Of a stretch of 42,465 bases of DNA, positions 8,054 through 15,303 are shown in pieces. Origin of the DNA: a virus; IMG/VR virus record IMGVR_UViG_3300008952_000104, positions 1 to 42,465 of that record. The stretch is one strand, 5' to 3'. The notes below the pieces were generated by a model. The model searched no databases, had not been told where the DNA came from, and was given only the letters and a program-made list of their open reading frames with translations. How positions within the stretch are numbered: position 1 is the stretch's first letter; the number at the start of each line of letters is the position of its first letter. The position numbers were made by a program, and so were the translations under genes.

Positions 8054-8431
8054 TTACCAAGGGTTTGTTGCTTCATCTTCCAATCGACTGTAGTGATCGG
8101 CACGTGCCGTAGATTGAAGCACATCCATCACTTCAGAAAAATCGACATATATCTCGTCTTCGTGAGTTGCGTTATATTCTTCAACAGCGTCGTCTAAAAG
8201 TGCTGCCATGTCTTCATCTTCGAAATTTGAAGATTGCAATATTTCTGCGGCGATTTCTTGAGGAAGCCTATATTGGCCGCCTTGAGTTACAGAAGCTTGT
8301 TGATCATTGGCTTCCCACTCTTGTTGCAGTCTATTTTTAAGTTTTTCAAACTTCCTTGCAAAGCTTTCTGTCAATATTTTTGTATATTCTTCTTTAATAA
8401 GTTGCTTAAGCTTTGCTTTTGTTAGTTTCAT
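8054..8431 (-). CDS. B-tagged acidic protein (copy 1)
   Basis: A 125-residue protein starting MKLTKAKLKQLIKEEY. A helix rich in Lys/Gln follows (ESFARKFEKLKNRLQQEWE), then an acidic body (EDEDMAALLDDAVEEY; DEIYVDFSEVMDVLQ). No domain recognised. It is the most downstream of the five B-signature genes at 8.05-9.96 kb and is separated from the next by one base. Confidence 0.65.
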   Translation of the reverse strand: MKLTKAKLKQLIKEEYTKILTESFARKFEKLKNRLQQEWEANDQQASVTQGGQYRLPQEIAAEILQSSNFEDEDMAALLDDAVEEYNATHEDEIYVDFSEVMDVLQSTARADHYSRLEDEATNPW

Positions 8432-8432
8432 A

Positions 8433-8726
8433 TCACATTGCCCCTCCGAGGTCAGCTAGTGATTTGCCAGAATTTTCTCGTGCAAATGCGTCCAGTTTTG
8501 CTTTAAGTTCGTCCATGGACAAAGTTAGTGGCTGAATATCATCCCACCCGGTATAATCGTCATAAATCCAGTCGCCCACTGCCGCTTCCAACGCTGCACC
8601 AACTTTGTTTTTAAAATCAATTTTAGCACTGTCTTCTCTATCCGCTGTTTCCCGGCTGTCGTAGTCTTCCCAAATTTTCAATTCTTCCTTAATGATTTGT
8701 TTAAGTTTTGATTTGGTTAGTTTCAT
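8433..8726 (-). CDS. B-tagged acidic protein (copy 2)
   Basis: Ninety-seven residues with MKLTKSKLKQIIKEELKIWE at the N-terminus and an acidic alpha-helical body containing two Trp (GDWIYDDYTGWDDI). Only the first 16 residues are shared with its neighbours; the rest is unrelated, as expected for a module put on different cargo. Confidence 0.65.
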   Translation of the reverse strand: MKLTKSKLKQIIKEELKIWEDYDSRETADREDSAKIDFKNKVGAALEAAVGDWIYDDYTGWDDIQPLTLSMDELKAKLDAFARENSGKSLADLGGAM

Positions 8727-8731
8727 TTTAT

Positions 8732-8965
8732 TTACCTTCTATATGGGTCTTCCAGCTTGCCCAGTAAGTTTTCTAAAAAATCATTTAATTCTCTCATTTC
8801 ATCGAGATCACCGCGATCAAGAATCTCTTGTGTCCAACCATCGATTTGAGAATATAAACCATCATACTCTTGCGCAGCTTCTTCTTCTGGGTCTACATCC
8901 CATTCAGATAAGGTTTGCATTTCTTCTTTGATAATCTGTTTAAGTTTTGATTTTGTTATTTTCAT
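8732..8965 (-). CDS. B-tagged acidic protein (copy 3)
   Basis: Seventy-seven residues: MKITKSKLKQIIKEEMQT followed by an acidic helical body (DPEEEAAQEYDGLYSQIDGW; LDEMRELNDFLENLLGKLE). Overlaps the preceding gene by four bases (ATGA). No known domain. Confidence 0.65.
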   Translation of the reverse strand: MKITKSKLKQIIKEEMQTLSEWDVDPEEEAAQEYDGLYSQIDGWTQEILDRGDLDEMRELNDFLENLLGKLEDPYRR

Positions 8966-9201
8966 GTATTTTTTCTCTCTTTGTCATCGTCGTCGCGCTT
9001 TGGATGTTCGTGCCCTTCTTCGATTGTGGGCTCAACATCTTCAGATAAAAGATTGCGAATAATGGTGTTACCAAATTTCATATCATAAACACCAATTTCT
9101 CCCTGTTCATTTAGCGAGTGCCATAATACAGTACCGGTACCATTATCTTTATCGATTCCATATCTTTCCATCAAAGTTGAACTCAACTTACCTTCCTTCA
9201 T
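8962..9201 (-). CDS. Small conserved protein inside the B-tag array
   Basis: Seventy-nine residues without the B tag: MKEGKLSSTLMERYGI, then a beta-rich stretch (GTVLWHSLNEQGEIGVYDM, KFGNTIIRNLL) and an acidic, His-containing tail (EEGHEHPKRDDDDKE). The pattern resembles a small beta-barrel. It starts immediately after the stop of the 37-residue gene (TGAATG), so it is translationally coupled. Confidence 0.55.
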   Translation of the reverse strand: MKEGKLSSTLMERYGIDKDNGTGTVLWHSLNEQGEIGVYDMKFGNTIIRNLLSEDVEPTIEEGHEHPKRDDDDKERKNT

Positions 9202-9315
9202 TCACTTGTGTTCGAGATCATCTAGATCTTTTTCAAGTTCCTTCTTTTTCTCTTTTTCTAGTTTAGTAAGTTCTTCTTTAATTAATTGTTTGAGTAGTAG
9301 TTTGGTTACTTTCAT
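9202..9315 (-). CDS. 37-aa B-tagged mini-protein
   Basis: A 37-residue gene that is almost nothing but the tag: MKVTKLLLKQLIKEELTK, then a Glu/Lys helix ending DDLEHK. Its ATG overlaps the upstream TAA (TAATG) and its TGA abuts the next ATG. Its existence argues that the B module itself, not the attached body, is the functional element, or that it is a scaffold-like peptide. Confidence 0.6.
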   Translation of the reverse strand: MKVTKLLLKQLIKEELTKLEKEKKKELEKDLDDLEHK

Positions 9316-9533
9316 TATTTCCCTTCCCCTTTCCACTCTACGCCAATTTCCTTTTCTAATTCTGTGATTCTTCTGAACAACTCCCCAACGCGTTCAACTA
9401 GCCATTCTGTGCGTGCATCGTCTGGGCCGGCATGTGCCCCGGGAAATGCTTCTTCAATATTTTCAGCACTAGCTGAAATTTTGGATAGTTCCTCTTTGAT
9501 AATTTGTTTAAGTTTTGATTTGGTGAGCTTCAT
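9315..9533 (-). CDS. B-tagged small protein (copy 5)
   Basis: Seventy-two residues starting MKLTKSKLKQIIKEELSKI; the body has an Ala/Gly-rich piece (EEAFPGAHAGPDDAR) and a C-terminal helix (LVERVGELFRRITELEKEI). Overlaps the preceding gene by four bases. Confidence 0.65.
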   Translation of the reverse strand: MKLTKSKLKQIIKEELSKISASAENIEEAFPGAHAGPDDARTEWLVERVGELFRRITELEKEIGVEWKGEGK

Positions 9534-9955
9534 TCGTAATATTCCTCGTCCATACCGGTATCAGACATTCCATAACCAGCGGAATAACTTTCTTGTTCTA
9601 AAAAATCTGCTAATTGACGGAGCCATTCTACACGCGATGCGGTATCATCATTCTCAAATTCGCTACGATCTTCCATTTTGACGTTCGGAAAAAAGTTCTT
9701 TGCTAATTCTCCAATAGCTGATAATCTCTTGCCCCACTCCGGCAGCGCTGGCTTCGCTTCGGGAGTTTCTTTAATCTTATCTTTTTTCAATCTGTTGTTG
9801 CGCCTCTCGCGTCGATCCTTTTCGCGCTTTTCTCTTTCTTCCTTCCTTTTTTTGCGCATATGGTTAATGCCCGGAAGAGTAGATTGAAATATTTCTGGTA
9901 AATTTTCTATTTCTTCCTTAATAATTTGCTTAAGTTTTGATTTGGTTATATTCAT
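9530..9955 (-). CDS. B-tagged protein with basic coiled segment (copy 6)
   Basis: A 141-residue protein: MNITKSKLKQIIKEEIEN, then a strongly basic/acidic helix (residues 33-58, RKEEREKREKDRRERRNN) and an acidic C-terminal third ending MDEEYYE. First gene of the B-tag array. Nothing in the body is recognised. The low-complexity charge pattern is common in phage core or internal proteins. Confidence 0.65.
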   Translation of the reverse strand: MNITKSKLKQIIKEEIENLPEIFQSTLPGINHMRKKRKEEREKREKDRRERRNNRLKKDKIKETPEAKPALPEWGKRLSAIGELAKNFFPNVKMEDRSEFENDDTASRVEWLRQLADFLEQESYSAGYGMSDTGMDEEYYE

Positions 9956-9970
9956 ATCTTGTGTATCCTT

Positions 9971-10045
9971 TTAGCAACAACCACACTTACAGCAACAGTG
10001 TAGAGGATTAAGTGAATTTAGTAAACGATGTAATAAATTTTTCAT
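9971..10045 (-). CDS. 24-aa Cys-cluster peptide
   Basis: MKNLLHRLLNSLNPLHCCCKCGCC: an amphipathic helix of about 14 residues, then six Cys in nine residues. AAGGAG lies eight bases before the ATG. The Cys cluster could bind metal or be acylated. An in-frame ATG 27 bases upstream exists but lies before the ribosome-binding site. Confidence 0.55.
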   Translation of the reverse strand: MKNLLHRLLNSLNPLHCCCKCGCC

Positions 10046-10105
10046 GCTATTGTCTCCTTGATAGTTCTTCATTAATGGATTACTAGAGTTATGGTTTAAA
10101 TGATA

Positions 10106-11170
10106 TCATTCTTTAAACTCTTCATACCATATATCATATATAGTTTTTTCCTTTATTAAACGCTCATATAAAGAGTCTTCATCATAATCATCCAAAATAC
10201 TGGCCATGGCGTCATCGGACACGTCGGGCTCGGGCTCAATGAACGTAGGCTCTGATGGTGCAGGTGTTTCTGCACCTTCTATAAGTTTCCCGGCAGCCCT
10301 CAATTGATCTATCGTATCTGTGTTCTTTTTATAATATACTTTTGATAGAGGGGACTCTTGCCACTCTTCGCCATAATCTGTAGTGTTTACCATCGTGCAA
10401 TCGTCTTCTAGTGGTGGAGTTTGTGGATCCACCTTATTATCTAGTTGTTTTTTCTCAACGTCGCTTCTGTTATTCAGATAAAACTGCCACACTGAATAAG
10501 CAAATTTGCTCACCAAGACACGATCTGCAGTTAAGCCACTGGTACCCGCCATCTCCATCACAATGTCGTACAGAAGCGGCCCAAAGCCCTCTGGCGCGCT
10601 TGATTTTTGCACTATGTAGGCATCTAGACACGGGTTGTCACTATATGCAGGGCTCGAAGAATGCATTGCTTGAACCACAGAAAAAGGATCGCGTCGGGCC
10701 TGAACCCTATTAAGCTTGCCGGCTGCGCTTTTTTGAACTATATCCGCCCTGATCATATGGCCTTCTTTTGTTATTTTTATAAACCAATTTTCAGGTAGAT
10801 CCTTGACGGTTTTAGCTGCTTCAGCTAGCATCTCCTCATCTTCTTCATCATCTGGGAAATTAGGGTCCTTTATGTTTAAACCACGCCCGGTATTTGGGCT
10901 CCCGAAGACAACTGTATTGGGCATTACTGATAACTCAACCAAAAGCTGCTTAAATTCATTATGGTGCATTTTTTTTCTTTCTTTTAAAACACTCTTAAGC
11001 TCTTCGCGAATTATTTCTTGAAATTCTTCTTCTGTAAGTCCATGATCGATTGATTCTGATGCATTGGCATGCAGTGCGGCGAGATATTTTTTAACAGAAC
11101 CTTTTGTGCAGCCAACTTTCTTGCCGGTGTCTTTCTTATATATACATTTGCCCTTTATTTTATATGGCAT
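10106..11170 (-). CDS. 354-aa composite protein with internal B-like motif
   Basis: The first 35 residues (KGKCIYKKDTGKKVGCTKG, KKYLAALHAN) form a small Cys/Lys module seen in marine-phage proteins. Residues 45-70 contain LTEEEFQEIIREELKSVL, a B-like helix, followed by MHHNEFKQLLVELSVM. From about residue 115 a globular part begins; SSAPEGFGPLLYDIVMEMA and the following DRVLVSKFAYSVWQFYLNNR resemble an acetyltransferase-like phage domain (tentative). Two internal I/L-x-E sites suggest maturation cleavage, so this may be a precursor. Confidence 0.6.
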   Translation of the reverse strand: MPYKIKGKCIYKKDTGKKVGCTKGSVKKYLAALHANASESIDHGLTEEEFQEIIREELKSVLKERKKMHHNEFKQLLVELSVMPNTVVFGSPNTGRGLNIKDPNFPDDEEDEEMLAEAAKTVKDLPENWFIKITKEGHMIRADIVQKSAAGKLNRVQARRDPFSVVQAMHSSSPAYSDNPCLDAYIVQKSSAPEGFGPLLYDIVMEMAGTSGLTADRVLVSKFAYSVWQFYLNNRSDVEKKQLDNKVDPQTPPLEDDCTMVNTTDYGEEWQESPLSKVYYKKNTDTIDQLRAAGKLIEGAETPAPSEPTFIEPEPDVSDDAMASILDDYDEDSLYERLIKEKTIYDIWYEEFKE

Positions 11171-11175
11171 TGTTT

Positions 11176-11946
11176 TTATTCTCCATTTAACGACATCATT
11201 CTGTCATATGCCGATATTCTCAAGCTAGAAAGCTTTCCTAAATACTCGTTTCTTCTTAAAATCTTAAAAGCTAAATTTTCAGCTGAATATTGTCCGCCGG
11301 ATTCGAGGCCTGCTTTACGAAATTTGCGAATCTTTTCTTTAAGCCGCTCTGCCGCGTTAAGAGCGCCTTTAAAATCTTTACTTTCAAACATTTCGTATAT
11401 ATGATCGATTTCTTCCATTAATGACACTGCTTTTTTCTCTACTGTGTTCCAATCAATCCTTAATTCTTCTCGCGAGGGCTTTCGAAGCCACTCATCCTTG
11501 ACTATAGAATAAATACCGGTAGAAACATGCTCTTCAGCAGCATCTTGCATATAAATTTCCACCTCAAACCCCTTAATATTGATATTGTGAGTATCATTCC
11601 AGCGCATGCGCACTGAATTTAAGTAATCTTTAACTAATTCTAGATTTTCATCTACTTTGTTAAAATCGATCACTATGTGTAGATCTACATCGGAATATTC
11701 CGACCAATTATAGTTGGCGAGAGAACCGGTTAAAATAATATCTTCTATATCAACCCACCCTAGGTCCAATGATTCGAAAAAATCTTTTGCTATCTCATAT
11801 AATCGATCACCGATGTCTGGTTTAAGCAATTCATTTTCCCATATGTCTGTATTTAAGCTTTCTTTCATATCAAAGCTGGACATATCAATATTATCGGGAT
11901 CTGTTAGCTCTTCTAAAAACTCTTTCCATGTTTCAACTAGTTTCAT
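11176..11946 (-). CDS. Tagged nucleotidyltransferase
   Basis: A 256-residue protein with signature MKLVETWKEFLEE and a polymerase-beta-type nucleotidyltransferase core: ILTGSLANYNWSEYSDVDLH gives the GS...D-x-D active site (about residues 66-85), with a third acidic residue probable in VEIYMQD (about residue 125). Such minimal enzymes transfer nucleotides to RNA, proteins or drugs; the substrate is unknown. A C-terminal helical region (residues 170-250) may be a substrate-binding bundle. Overlaps the upstream HAD gene by 14 bases. Confidence 0.8.
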   Translation of the reverse strand: MKLVETWKEFLEELTDPDNIDMSSFDMKESLNTDIWENELLKPDIGDRLYEIAKDFFESLDLGWVDIEDIILTGSLANYNWSEYSDVDLHIVIDFNKVDENLELVKDYLNSVRMRWNDTHNINIKGFEVEIYMQDAAEEHVSTGIYSIVKDEWLRKPSREELRIDWNTVEKKAVSLMEEIDHIYEMFESKDFKGALNAAERLKEKIRKFRKAGLESGGQYSAENLAFKILRRNEYLGKLSSLRISAYDRMMSLNGE

Positions 11947-12544
11947 TTCTTATTAGCTCCAATTGTTTTATTGTATCGGCCGCGGATCTGTGTAATATTG
12001 CAATTCCGCCGGCTTTTTCCCATGGGATAGTATATTTTTCGAAATCATCGATTAAGAGGTTGGGCTTCCCGTCTTTAGTCGTGGCCCATTTGTATTTTTC
12101 ACCACTATAAAAGGCCATATTGGGTGCGGGATTTAAATTGTTTTTAAGCCATATGCTTTTTCCGTCCGCTGACGCGTCATCCCATGGGTGAGTTAAAACG
12201 TTTGGATCAAATTGTGATATATAATCCCATAAAACGCCCTTATCTATGGTTGGAGGGAGATCTTTCCAAAAGTTTAAATTATTACTTATTAAATCATTAA
12301 TATATTCTAAACCTTTTTGAATTTTAGGATCTGGGTGTGGTTCAAGCCAACTCCAGCCTGTTTTAAGAATGTGTGTGACTCCCCCGCGCAATTGTTCGTC
12401 TTCGACGCTTAAATTTGCCTCTTTTAGTACTCCACCAACCAAATCAACAAGTACTCCATCCATATCACAGTAGATTTTATATGGAAAAGGCATATTATAT
12501 TGATTATTTAAGTACATATCCCAGTTTTCGATCAATTTCTTCAT
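11933..12544 (-). CDS. Tagged HAD-family nucleotidase-like phosphatase
   Basis: A 203-residue protein. The signature is MKKLIENWDMYLNN, slightly degenerate because the Glu is replaced by Asn. The HAD motif I is YCDMDGVLVD (about residues 25-34), motif III/IV is NLLIDDFEKY with Lys/Asp (about 165-175), and the middle resembles the 5'(3')-deoxyribonucleotidase group (WDYISQF...LTHPW). Expected reaction: dephosphorylation of a (deoxy)nucleoside monophosphate. With Nudix and guanylate kinase it forms a set of tagged nucleotide enzymes. Confidence 0.75.
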   Translation of the reverse strand: MKKLIENWDMYLNNQYNMPFPYKIYCDMDGVLVDLVGGVLKEANLSVEDEQLRGGVTHILKTGWSWLEPHPDPKIQKGLEYINDLISNNLNFWKDLPPTIDKGVLWDYISQFDPNVLTHPWDDASADGKSIWLKNNLNPAPNMAFYSGEKYKWATTKDGKPNLLIDDFEKYTIPWEKAGGIAILHRSAADTIKQLELIRNETS

Positions 12545-12556
12545 ATTAATAATTAG

Positions 12557-12793
12557 TCATCTGATTTCAGAAATAATTTCAATCATCTCCATTTTTATTT
12601 TTTCTGTGTATGGTATCTTTTTCATGTGGTTTGCGCTGTTTGTTGCTAGCCAAATTACGATTATTTCCCTTCTGGAAACAATCTCTAGTACTATTCCATA
12701 CTTATAAACATGCGAGCTGCCTTGTTTCCACCCTTGCGGTCCAATTCTTAAATCCCTATAAATTGTTTGCTTAATATAGTTTCCAATTTTCAT
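12557..12793 (-). CDS. SH3-like small protein
   Basis: Seventy-eight residues beginning MKIGNYIKQTIYRD. The later YKYGIVLEIVSRREIIVIW has the G-I-V...V.W strand pattern of the small SH3-like family that dominates the next 13 kb. Two adjacent ATGs are possible; I take the second, which matches the family start. A perfect 18-base palindrome sits immediately upstream (12801-12818). Confidence 0.55.
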   Translation of the reverse strand: MKIGNYIKQTIYRDLRIGPQGWKQGSSHVYKYGIVLEIVSRREIIVIWLATNSANHMKKIPYTEKIKMEMIEIISEIR

Positions 12794-12800
12794 CATGTGC

Positions 12801-12818
12801 TTATAACTATAGTTATAA
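12801..12818. promoter_or_regulatory. 18-bp perfect palindrome upstream of a small gene
   Basis: TTATAACTATAGTTATAA reads the same on both strands and lies eight bases before the ATG at 12793. Position and symmetry suggest an operator for a dimeric regulator, or part of an AT-rich promoter (it contains TATAGT). No second copy is present in the window. Confidence 0.35.
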
Positions 12819-12829
12819 ACAAAAGAAGG

Positions 12830-13012
12830 TTATATAAGTTCGACATCCATGGAAGACACCCACACAATTGTACCGGTGTCTTGCAGCATTACTTTTAAAT
12901 CTGGTTTTTCTTTATTTGTCGCAATTTGCAATATTATGCCAATGGCTTGTTTGAGGGGTGGTTTGGGGATTATCATATCTCCAATATTGAATATTACATC
13001 TTCTTTGTACAT
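12830..13012 (-). CDS. SH3-like small protein
   Basis: Sixty residues; FNIGDMIIPKPP followed by QAIGIILQIA, LKVMLQDTGTIVWVSSMDVELI. The five-strand pattern and closing hydrophobic strand match the family. No strong ribosome-binding site precedes the ATG. Confidence 0.55.
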   Translation of the reverse strand: MYKEDVIFNIGDMIIPKPPLKQAIGIILQIATNKEKPDLKVMLQDTGTIVWVSSMDVELI

Positions 13013-13056
13013 GTCATTGTAAATATACTGCTATAGCAGCTATGACATCGATATTG

Positions 13057-13275
13057 TTATTTTTTTTCTAGAAGATACTTGAGTCGGTCATGCACACTTT
13101 CACTAAAAGTAACAAAGTTTGTCCGCAATTCAGTAATTGAGTCTTTAATATTAGACGAGCTACCATCAGATGCTACTTGCTTGCTGATTAGTTCATCGAC
13201 ACGCTGTGAAAGGCCGGTAAGGCTATCATCGAGACGATTAATTTTATTTTCAAGTTCTTTTAAAGATTTTGTCAT
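13057..13275 (-). CDS. Coiled-coil protein
   Basis: Seventy-two residues, nearly all helical heptads (LKELENKINRLDDSLTGL; NIKDSITELRTNFVTF; VHDRLKYLLEKK) broken by a Ser/Asp/Gly hinge around residue 38. GGAG precedes tandem ATGs; the second gives a six-base spacing. Likely an oligomerising adaptor; no specific family. Confidence 0.55.
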   Translation of the reverse strand: MTKSLKELENKINRLDDSLTGLSQRVDELISKQVASDGSSSNIKDSITELRTNFVTFSESVHDRLKYLLEKK

Positions 13276-13287
13276 CATATTCTCCTT

Positions 13288-13497
13288 TTATACAAATGAT
13301 TTGTTGACGTGGTTGCATTTTGAACACTTAAATAACGATACTGGTATCATTGTTTCCTGTCCGCTGGGCGAAACAAGGGCAGACAGCCGCTTAATCATGA
13401 AAACCTGTTCGAAAAAATTATTTTTGCATTCTTCGCAGGTCACCTCTTCGGCGCTAGCGAATTGTTCGGGCGTGATGCGCGGGCCTTTTGATTTCAT
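13288..13497 (-). CDS. Zinc-ribbon phage protein
   Basis: Sixty-nine residues with CEECKNNFF (CxxC) and FKCSKCNHVN (CxxC), forming a four-Cys zinc ribbon around FEQVFMIKRLSALVSPSGQ. I recognise the pattern as a conserved small protein of T4-like marine phages, function unknown. The preceding sequence has AGAGGTGG as a ribosome-binding site and an extended -10 promoter. Confidence 0.65.
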   Translation of the reverse strand: MKSKGPRITPEQFASAEEVTCEECKNNFFEQVFMIKRLSALVSPSGQETMIPVSLFKCSKCNHVNKSFV

Positions 13498-13521
13498 AGT
13501 CGTGATACCACCTCTAATGTG

Positions 13522-13530
13522 ATTATAGCA
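13522..13530 (-). promoter_or_regulatory. Extended -10 promoter for the zinc-ribbon gene
   Basis: On the minus strand the bases read TGCTATAAT, an extended -10 element (TG-N-TATAAT), with no TTGACA-like -35. The predicted start of transcription is about 20 bases before the ATG at 13497. Confidence 0.4.
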
Positions 13531-13615
13531 TGCAAAAGAAAAAAAGTTTAAAAATTTTTTTTATAATATTGTAATAATTGGTATAATTTGAAGTATTCGT
13601 GTATTATAAATAGTA

Positions 13616-13840
13616 TTATTTTGTAGAATTTGCTTTAAATTTCGCAATTAATATCACCGTACCTACCGAAGACCAATAACATTCGTTTTCATTAAACCAA
13701 TACACTTCGACATCAATTGGCGGATCATCATCTTCATCATAACCATAGGTTAAAATATCCAAAACGATACCAGTATCATTGCTACCGGTGTTACGGACCA
13801 GATCTCCTACTTCAATAACGTTATTTTCATCGCGCGCCAT
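13616..13840 (-). CDS. SH3-like small protein, Asp-rich loop
   Basis: Seventy-four residues; IEVGDLVRNTGSNDTGIVLD, then an acidic loop (YDEDDDPPIDVEVYW) and SSVGTVILIAKFK. The acidic insertion between strands is longer than in most copies and may replace nucleic-acid binding with protein or cation binding. Confidence 0.6.
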   Translation of the reverse strand: MARDENNVIEVGDLVRNTGSNDTGIVLDILTYGYDEDDDPPIDVEVYWFNENECYWSSVGTVILIAKFKANSTK

Positions 13841-13904
13841 ATAATATATATTTTTCTATACGACAATATTGTGTATACGGCGTCGATTATGCAAATTAAA
13901 TAGA

Positions 13905-14135
13905 CTAATATCCCCTAGCTAGCAACTCTAATGTAAAATCTAAACACCAAAATTCCTCGCCGTCGATCCACCAAACTTTAATTTCGTATATACAAGGTTC
14001 CTCAACCAGATCTGGAAAATCTTCAGAACGTTTAATACCCGTGACAATACCAACCTTGTGCGAAAAGTCAAATCGTACTAGATCACCTAGGTTAAACATA
14101 GGCCATGAATCCGGATTATGGCGATCATGGCCCAT
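13905..14135 (-). CDS. SH3-like small protein
   Basis: Seventy-six residues; a 13-residue leader precedes FNLGDLVRFDFSHKVGIVTG, then IYEIKVWWIDGEEFW and LDFTLELLARGY. The leader contains His/Asp (MGHDRHNPDSW) and could be a separate interaction peptide. Confidence 0.6.
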   Translation of the reverse strand: MGHDRHNPDSWPMFNLGDLVRFDFSHKVGIVTGIKRSEDFPDLVEEPCIYEIKVWWIDGEEFWCLDFTLELLARGY

Positions 14136-14139
14136 TGTA

Positions 14140-14319
14140 CTAGTCTTTTGGCACTAGCTTATCTTCAAGCCGATTAATTATTTGCTGCAGTCTTCCGAAT
14201 ATGTCGTTTGGTACTTCTATGCCCCGGGCCCGGAGATCTCGCGCGGCACGTAACGCGCTTTCTGCTTTTGCTAGCTCTTTCTTAATACGCACTTCTTCTA
14301 GGTATATTATGTTACTCAT
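14140..14319 (-). CDS. Small helical protein
   Basis: Fifty-nine residues: two helices (LEEVRIKKELAKAESALRA; IFGRLQQIINRLEDKL) joined by RGIEVPND. Likely a coiled-coil hairpin. No ribosome-binding site is obvious; the ATG is followed by SNIIYLEE. The stop lies four bases before the next start. Confidence 0.5.
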   Translation of the reverse strand: MSNIIYLEEVRIKKELAKAESALRAARDLRARGIEVPNDIFGRLQQIINRLEDKLVPKD

Positions 14320-14373
14320 ATGATATATAGCTTTTTACATATGCTAAGCGAAAGTTAAACTAACTGCGCGCAA

Positions 14374-14586
14374 TTATTGCCTTTCGAGATCTGCTATCCT
14401 TTGCTGCAATTCATTAATCTCGTCATATGCCTCGTCTAGACCTTTGCCTAGTATACGCAATGCGTCGTATATACCCTCTTGGCCAAAGTCACCGGCGTAG
14501 TCTAGCACTTTGTTTTTGATATCTGACAGCCCTTCTTTCTGCAGCGCTTCGCTTATAATTTCAGCTAGCTTTTCTCTGGTTAACAT
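14374..14586 (-). CDS. Small helical protein with B-like N-terminus
   Basis: Seventy residues starting MLTREKLAEIISEALQKEG, loosely like the B signature (LTK.KLKQIIKEEL) but weaker. It ends in a coiled coil (LDEAYDEINELQQRIADLE). GGAGG lies nine bases before the ATG. Confidence 0.55.
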   Translation of the reverse strand: MLTREKLAEIISEALQKEGLSDIKNKVLDYAGDFGQEGIYDALRILGKGLDEAYDEINELQQRIADLERQ

Positions 14587-14755
14587 GAGTGTTGGCCTCC
14601 GTAGTATAACTAGACTATGGTACCTTAAAATCTCAATTTTTTTCAGCGGTATTGAAAGCGGGTATAGGCGGGCTTATAACCCATTGATATCACTAGGGAC
14701 ATACATTCCGCCAGTAGAGGGGTAGGGGGGTGGTACCCCCCCATAGGTTGGTTGT
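14587..14755 (-). other. 169-base non-coding stretch with a G/C-tract hairpin
   Basis: No convincing ORF on either strand. Around 14724-14742 the minus strand reads GGGGGG, a short loop, CCCCCC, a strong hairpin without a following T-run, so not a standard terminator. A smaller GGG...CCC hairpin follows near 14670-14690. Could be a structured leader, processing site or small RNA. Confidence 0.35.
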
Positions 14756-14929
14756 TTAGCTTTTTTGCAAACAGGCTTTAACGAAACGCTCTTTGTTAAA
14801 GCGCGGGTTGGTTTTGGCTAGCTCAATAGCAAAGCTCATGGCTAAGCCACGTACTGTACGATCATTGCTTGATCCGTCTTGGTGGGCTCTAAGTACGTCT
14901 GCGATTAGTTGGAAGTCTTTACGAGTCAT
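14756..14929 (-). CDS. Small conserved phage protein (MTRKDFQLIADVL type)
   Basis: Fifty-seven residues: MTRKDFQLIADVLRAHQDG, later LAMSFAIELAKTNPRFNKER and FVKACLQKS. The pattern (R.dFqliAdvl...tNPrFd..RF..aC) is one I associate with small actinophage proteins of unknown function, here in a Gram-negative-type context. GGGAG is nine bases upstream of the ATG. Confidence 0.65.
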   Translation of the reverse strand: MTRKDFQLIADVLRAHQDGSSNDRTVRGLAMSFAIELAKTNPRFNKERFVKACLQKS

Positions 14930-14943
14930 TGTGTTACTCTCCC

Positions 14944-15006
14944 TTATACAAAGAGGCTACTGGTTGTTAGTGATACAGAGATAATCGATAGTGCGATTAC
15001 AATCAT
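14944..15006 (-). CDS. 20-aa hydrophobic micro-protein
   Basis: MIVIALSIISVSLTTSSLFV: almost entirely hydrophobic, able to span a membrane once. GAGGG precedes the ATG by eleven bases, and the stop comes just before the ribosome-binding site of the next gene. Could be a tiny membrane protein or a leader peptide. Confidence 0.4.
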   Translation of the reverse strand: MIVIALSIISVSLTTSSLFV

Positions 15007-15051
15007 TTTATTTATTACCCTCGCGAGTTAATTATGGTTGATGGGGTGGCC

Positions 15052-15198
15052 TTAGCAGCCTTCGGTTTTAAAGGTATCGATTGCCGCTTCGCGCAGCAGG
15101 CTGGTGGATTCGTCATCATAGCATGCAGTACCCCAGCTTTCGAGGTAGGCTACTAGTTCTTGGCGGGAAGCGTTTTTAATGTCTTGAATGCTAAACAA
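15052..15198 (-). CDS. 48-aa protein with TTG start
   Basis: Reads FSIQDIKNASRQELVAYLES, then WGTACYDDESTSLLREAAI and ends TEGC. TTG is the only sensible start, with AGGA six bases upstream. It follows the first of the repeated strong promoters. The C-terminal EGC recurs in the protein at 22497-22715 (AEGC), a hint of relationship. Confidence 0.55.
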   Translation of the reverse strand: MFSIQDIKNASRQELVAYLESWGTACYDDESTSLLREAAIDTFKTEGC

Positions 15199-15229
15199 TT
15201 TTTATCCTTTCTCGATTGTTTCTATATGT

Positions 15230-15258
15230 ATTATCTCACAATATACCGGGTTTGTCAA
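15230..15258 (-). promoter_or_regulatory. Sigma70-like promoter P1
   Basis: TTGACA (15258-15253), 17-base spacer ending TGA, GATAAT (15235-15230). Downstream the transcript begins with an ATAGAAACAAT-type leader carrying AAAGGA. Drives the 48-residue gene and the operon leftwards. Confidence 0.75.
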
Positions 15259-15303
15259 GGAAAAAAAGCACTTTTTTTAAAGTTTTTTTTCGATTCTCGC
15301 CTG

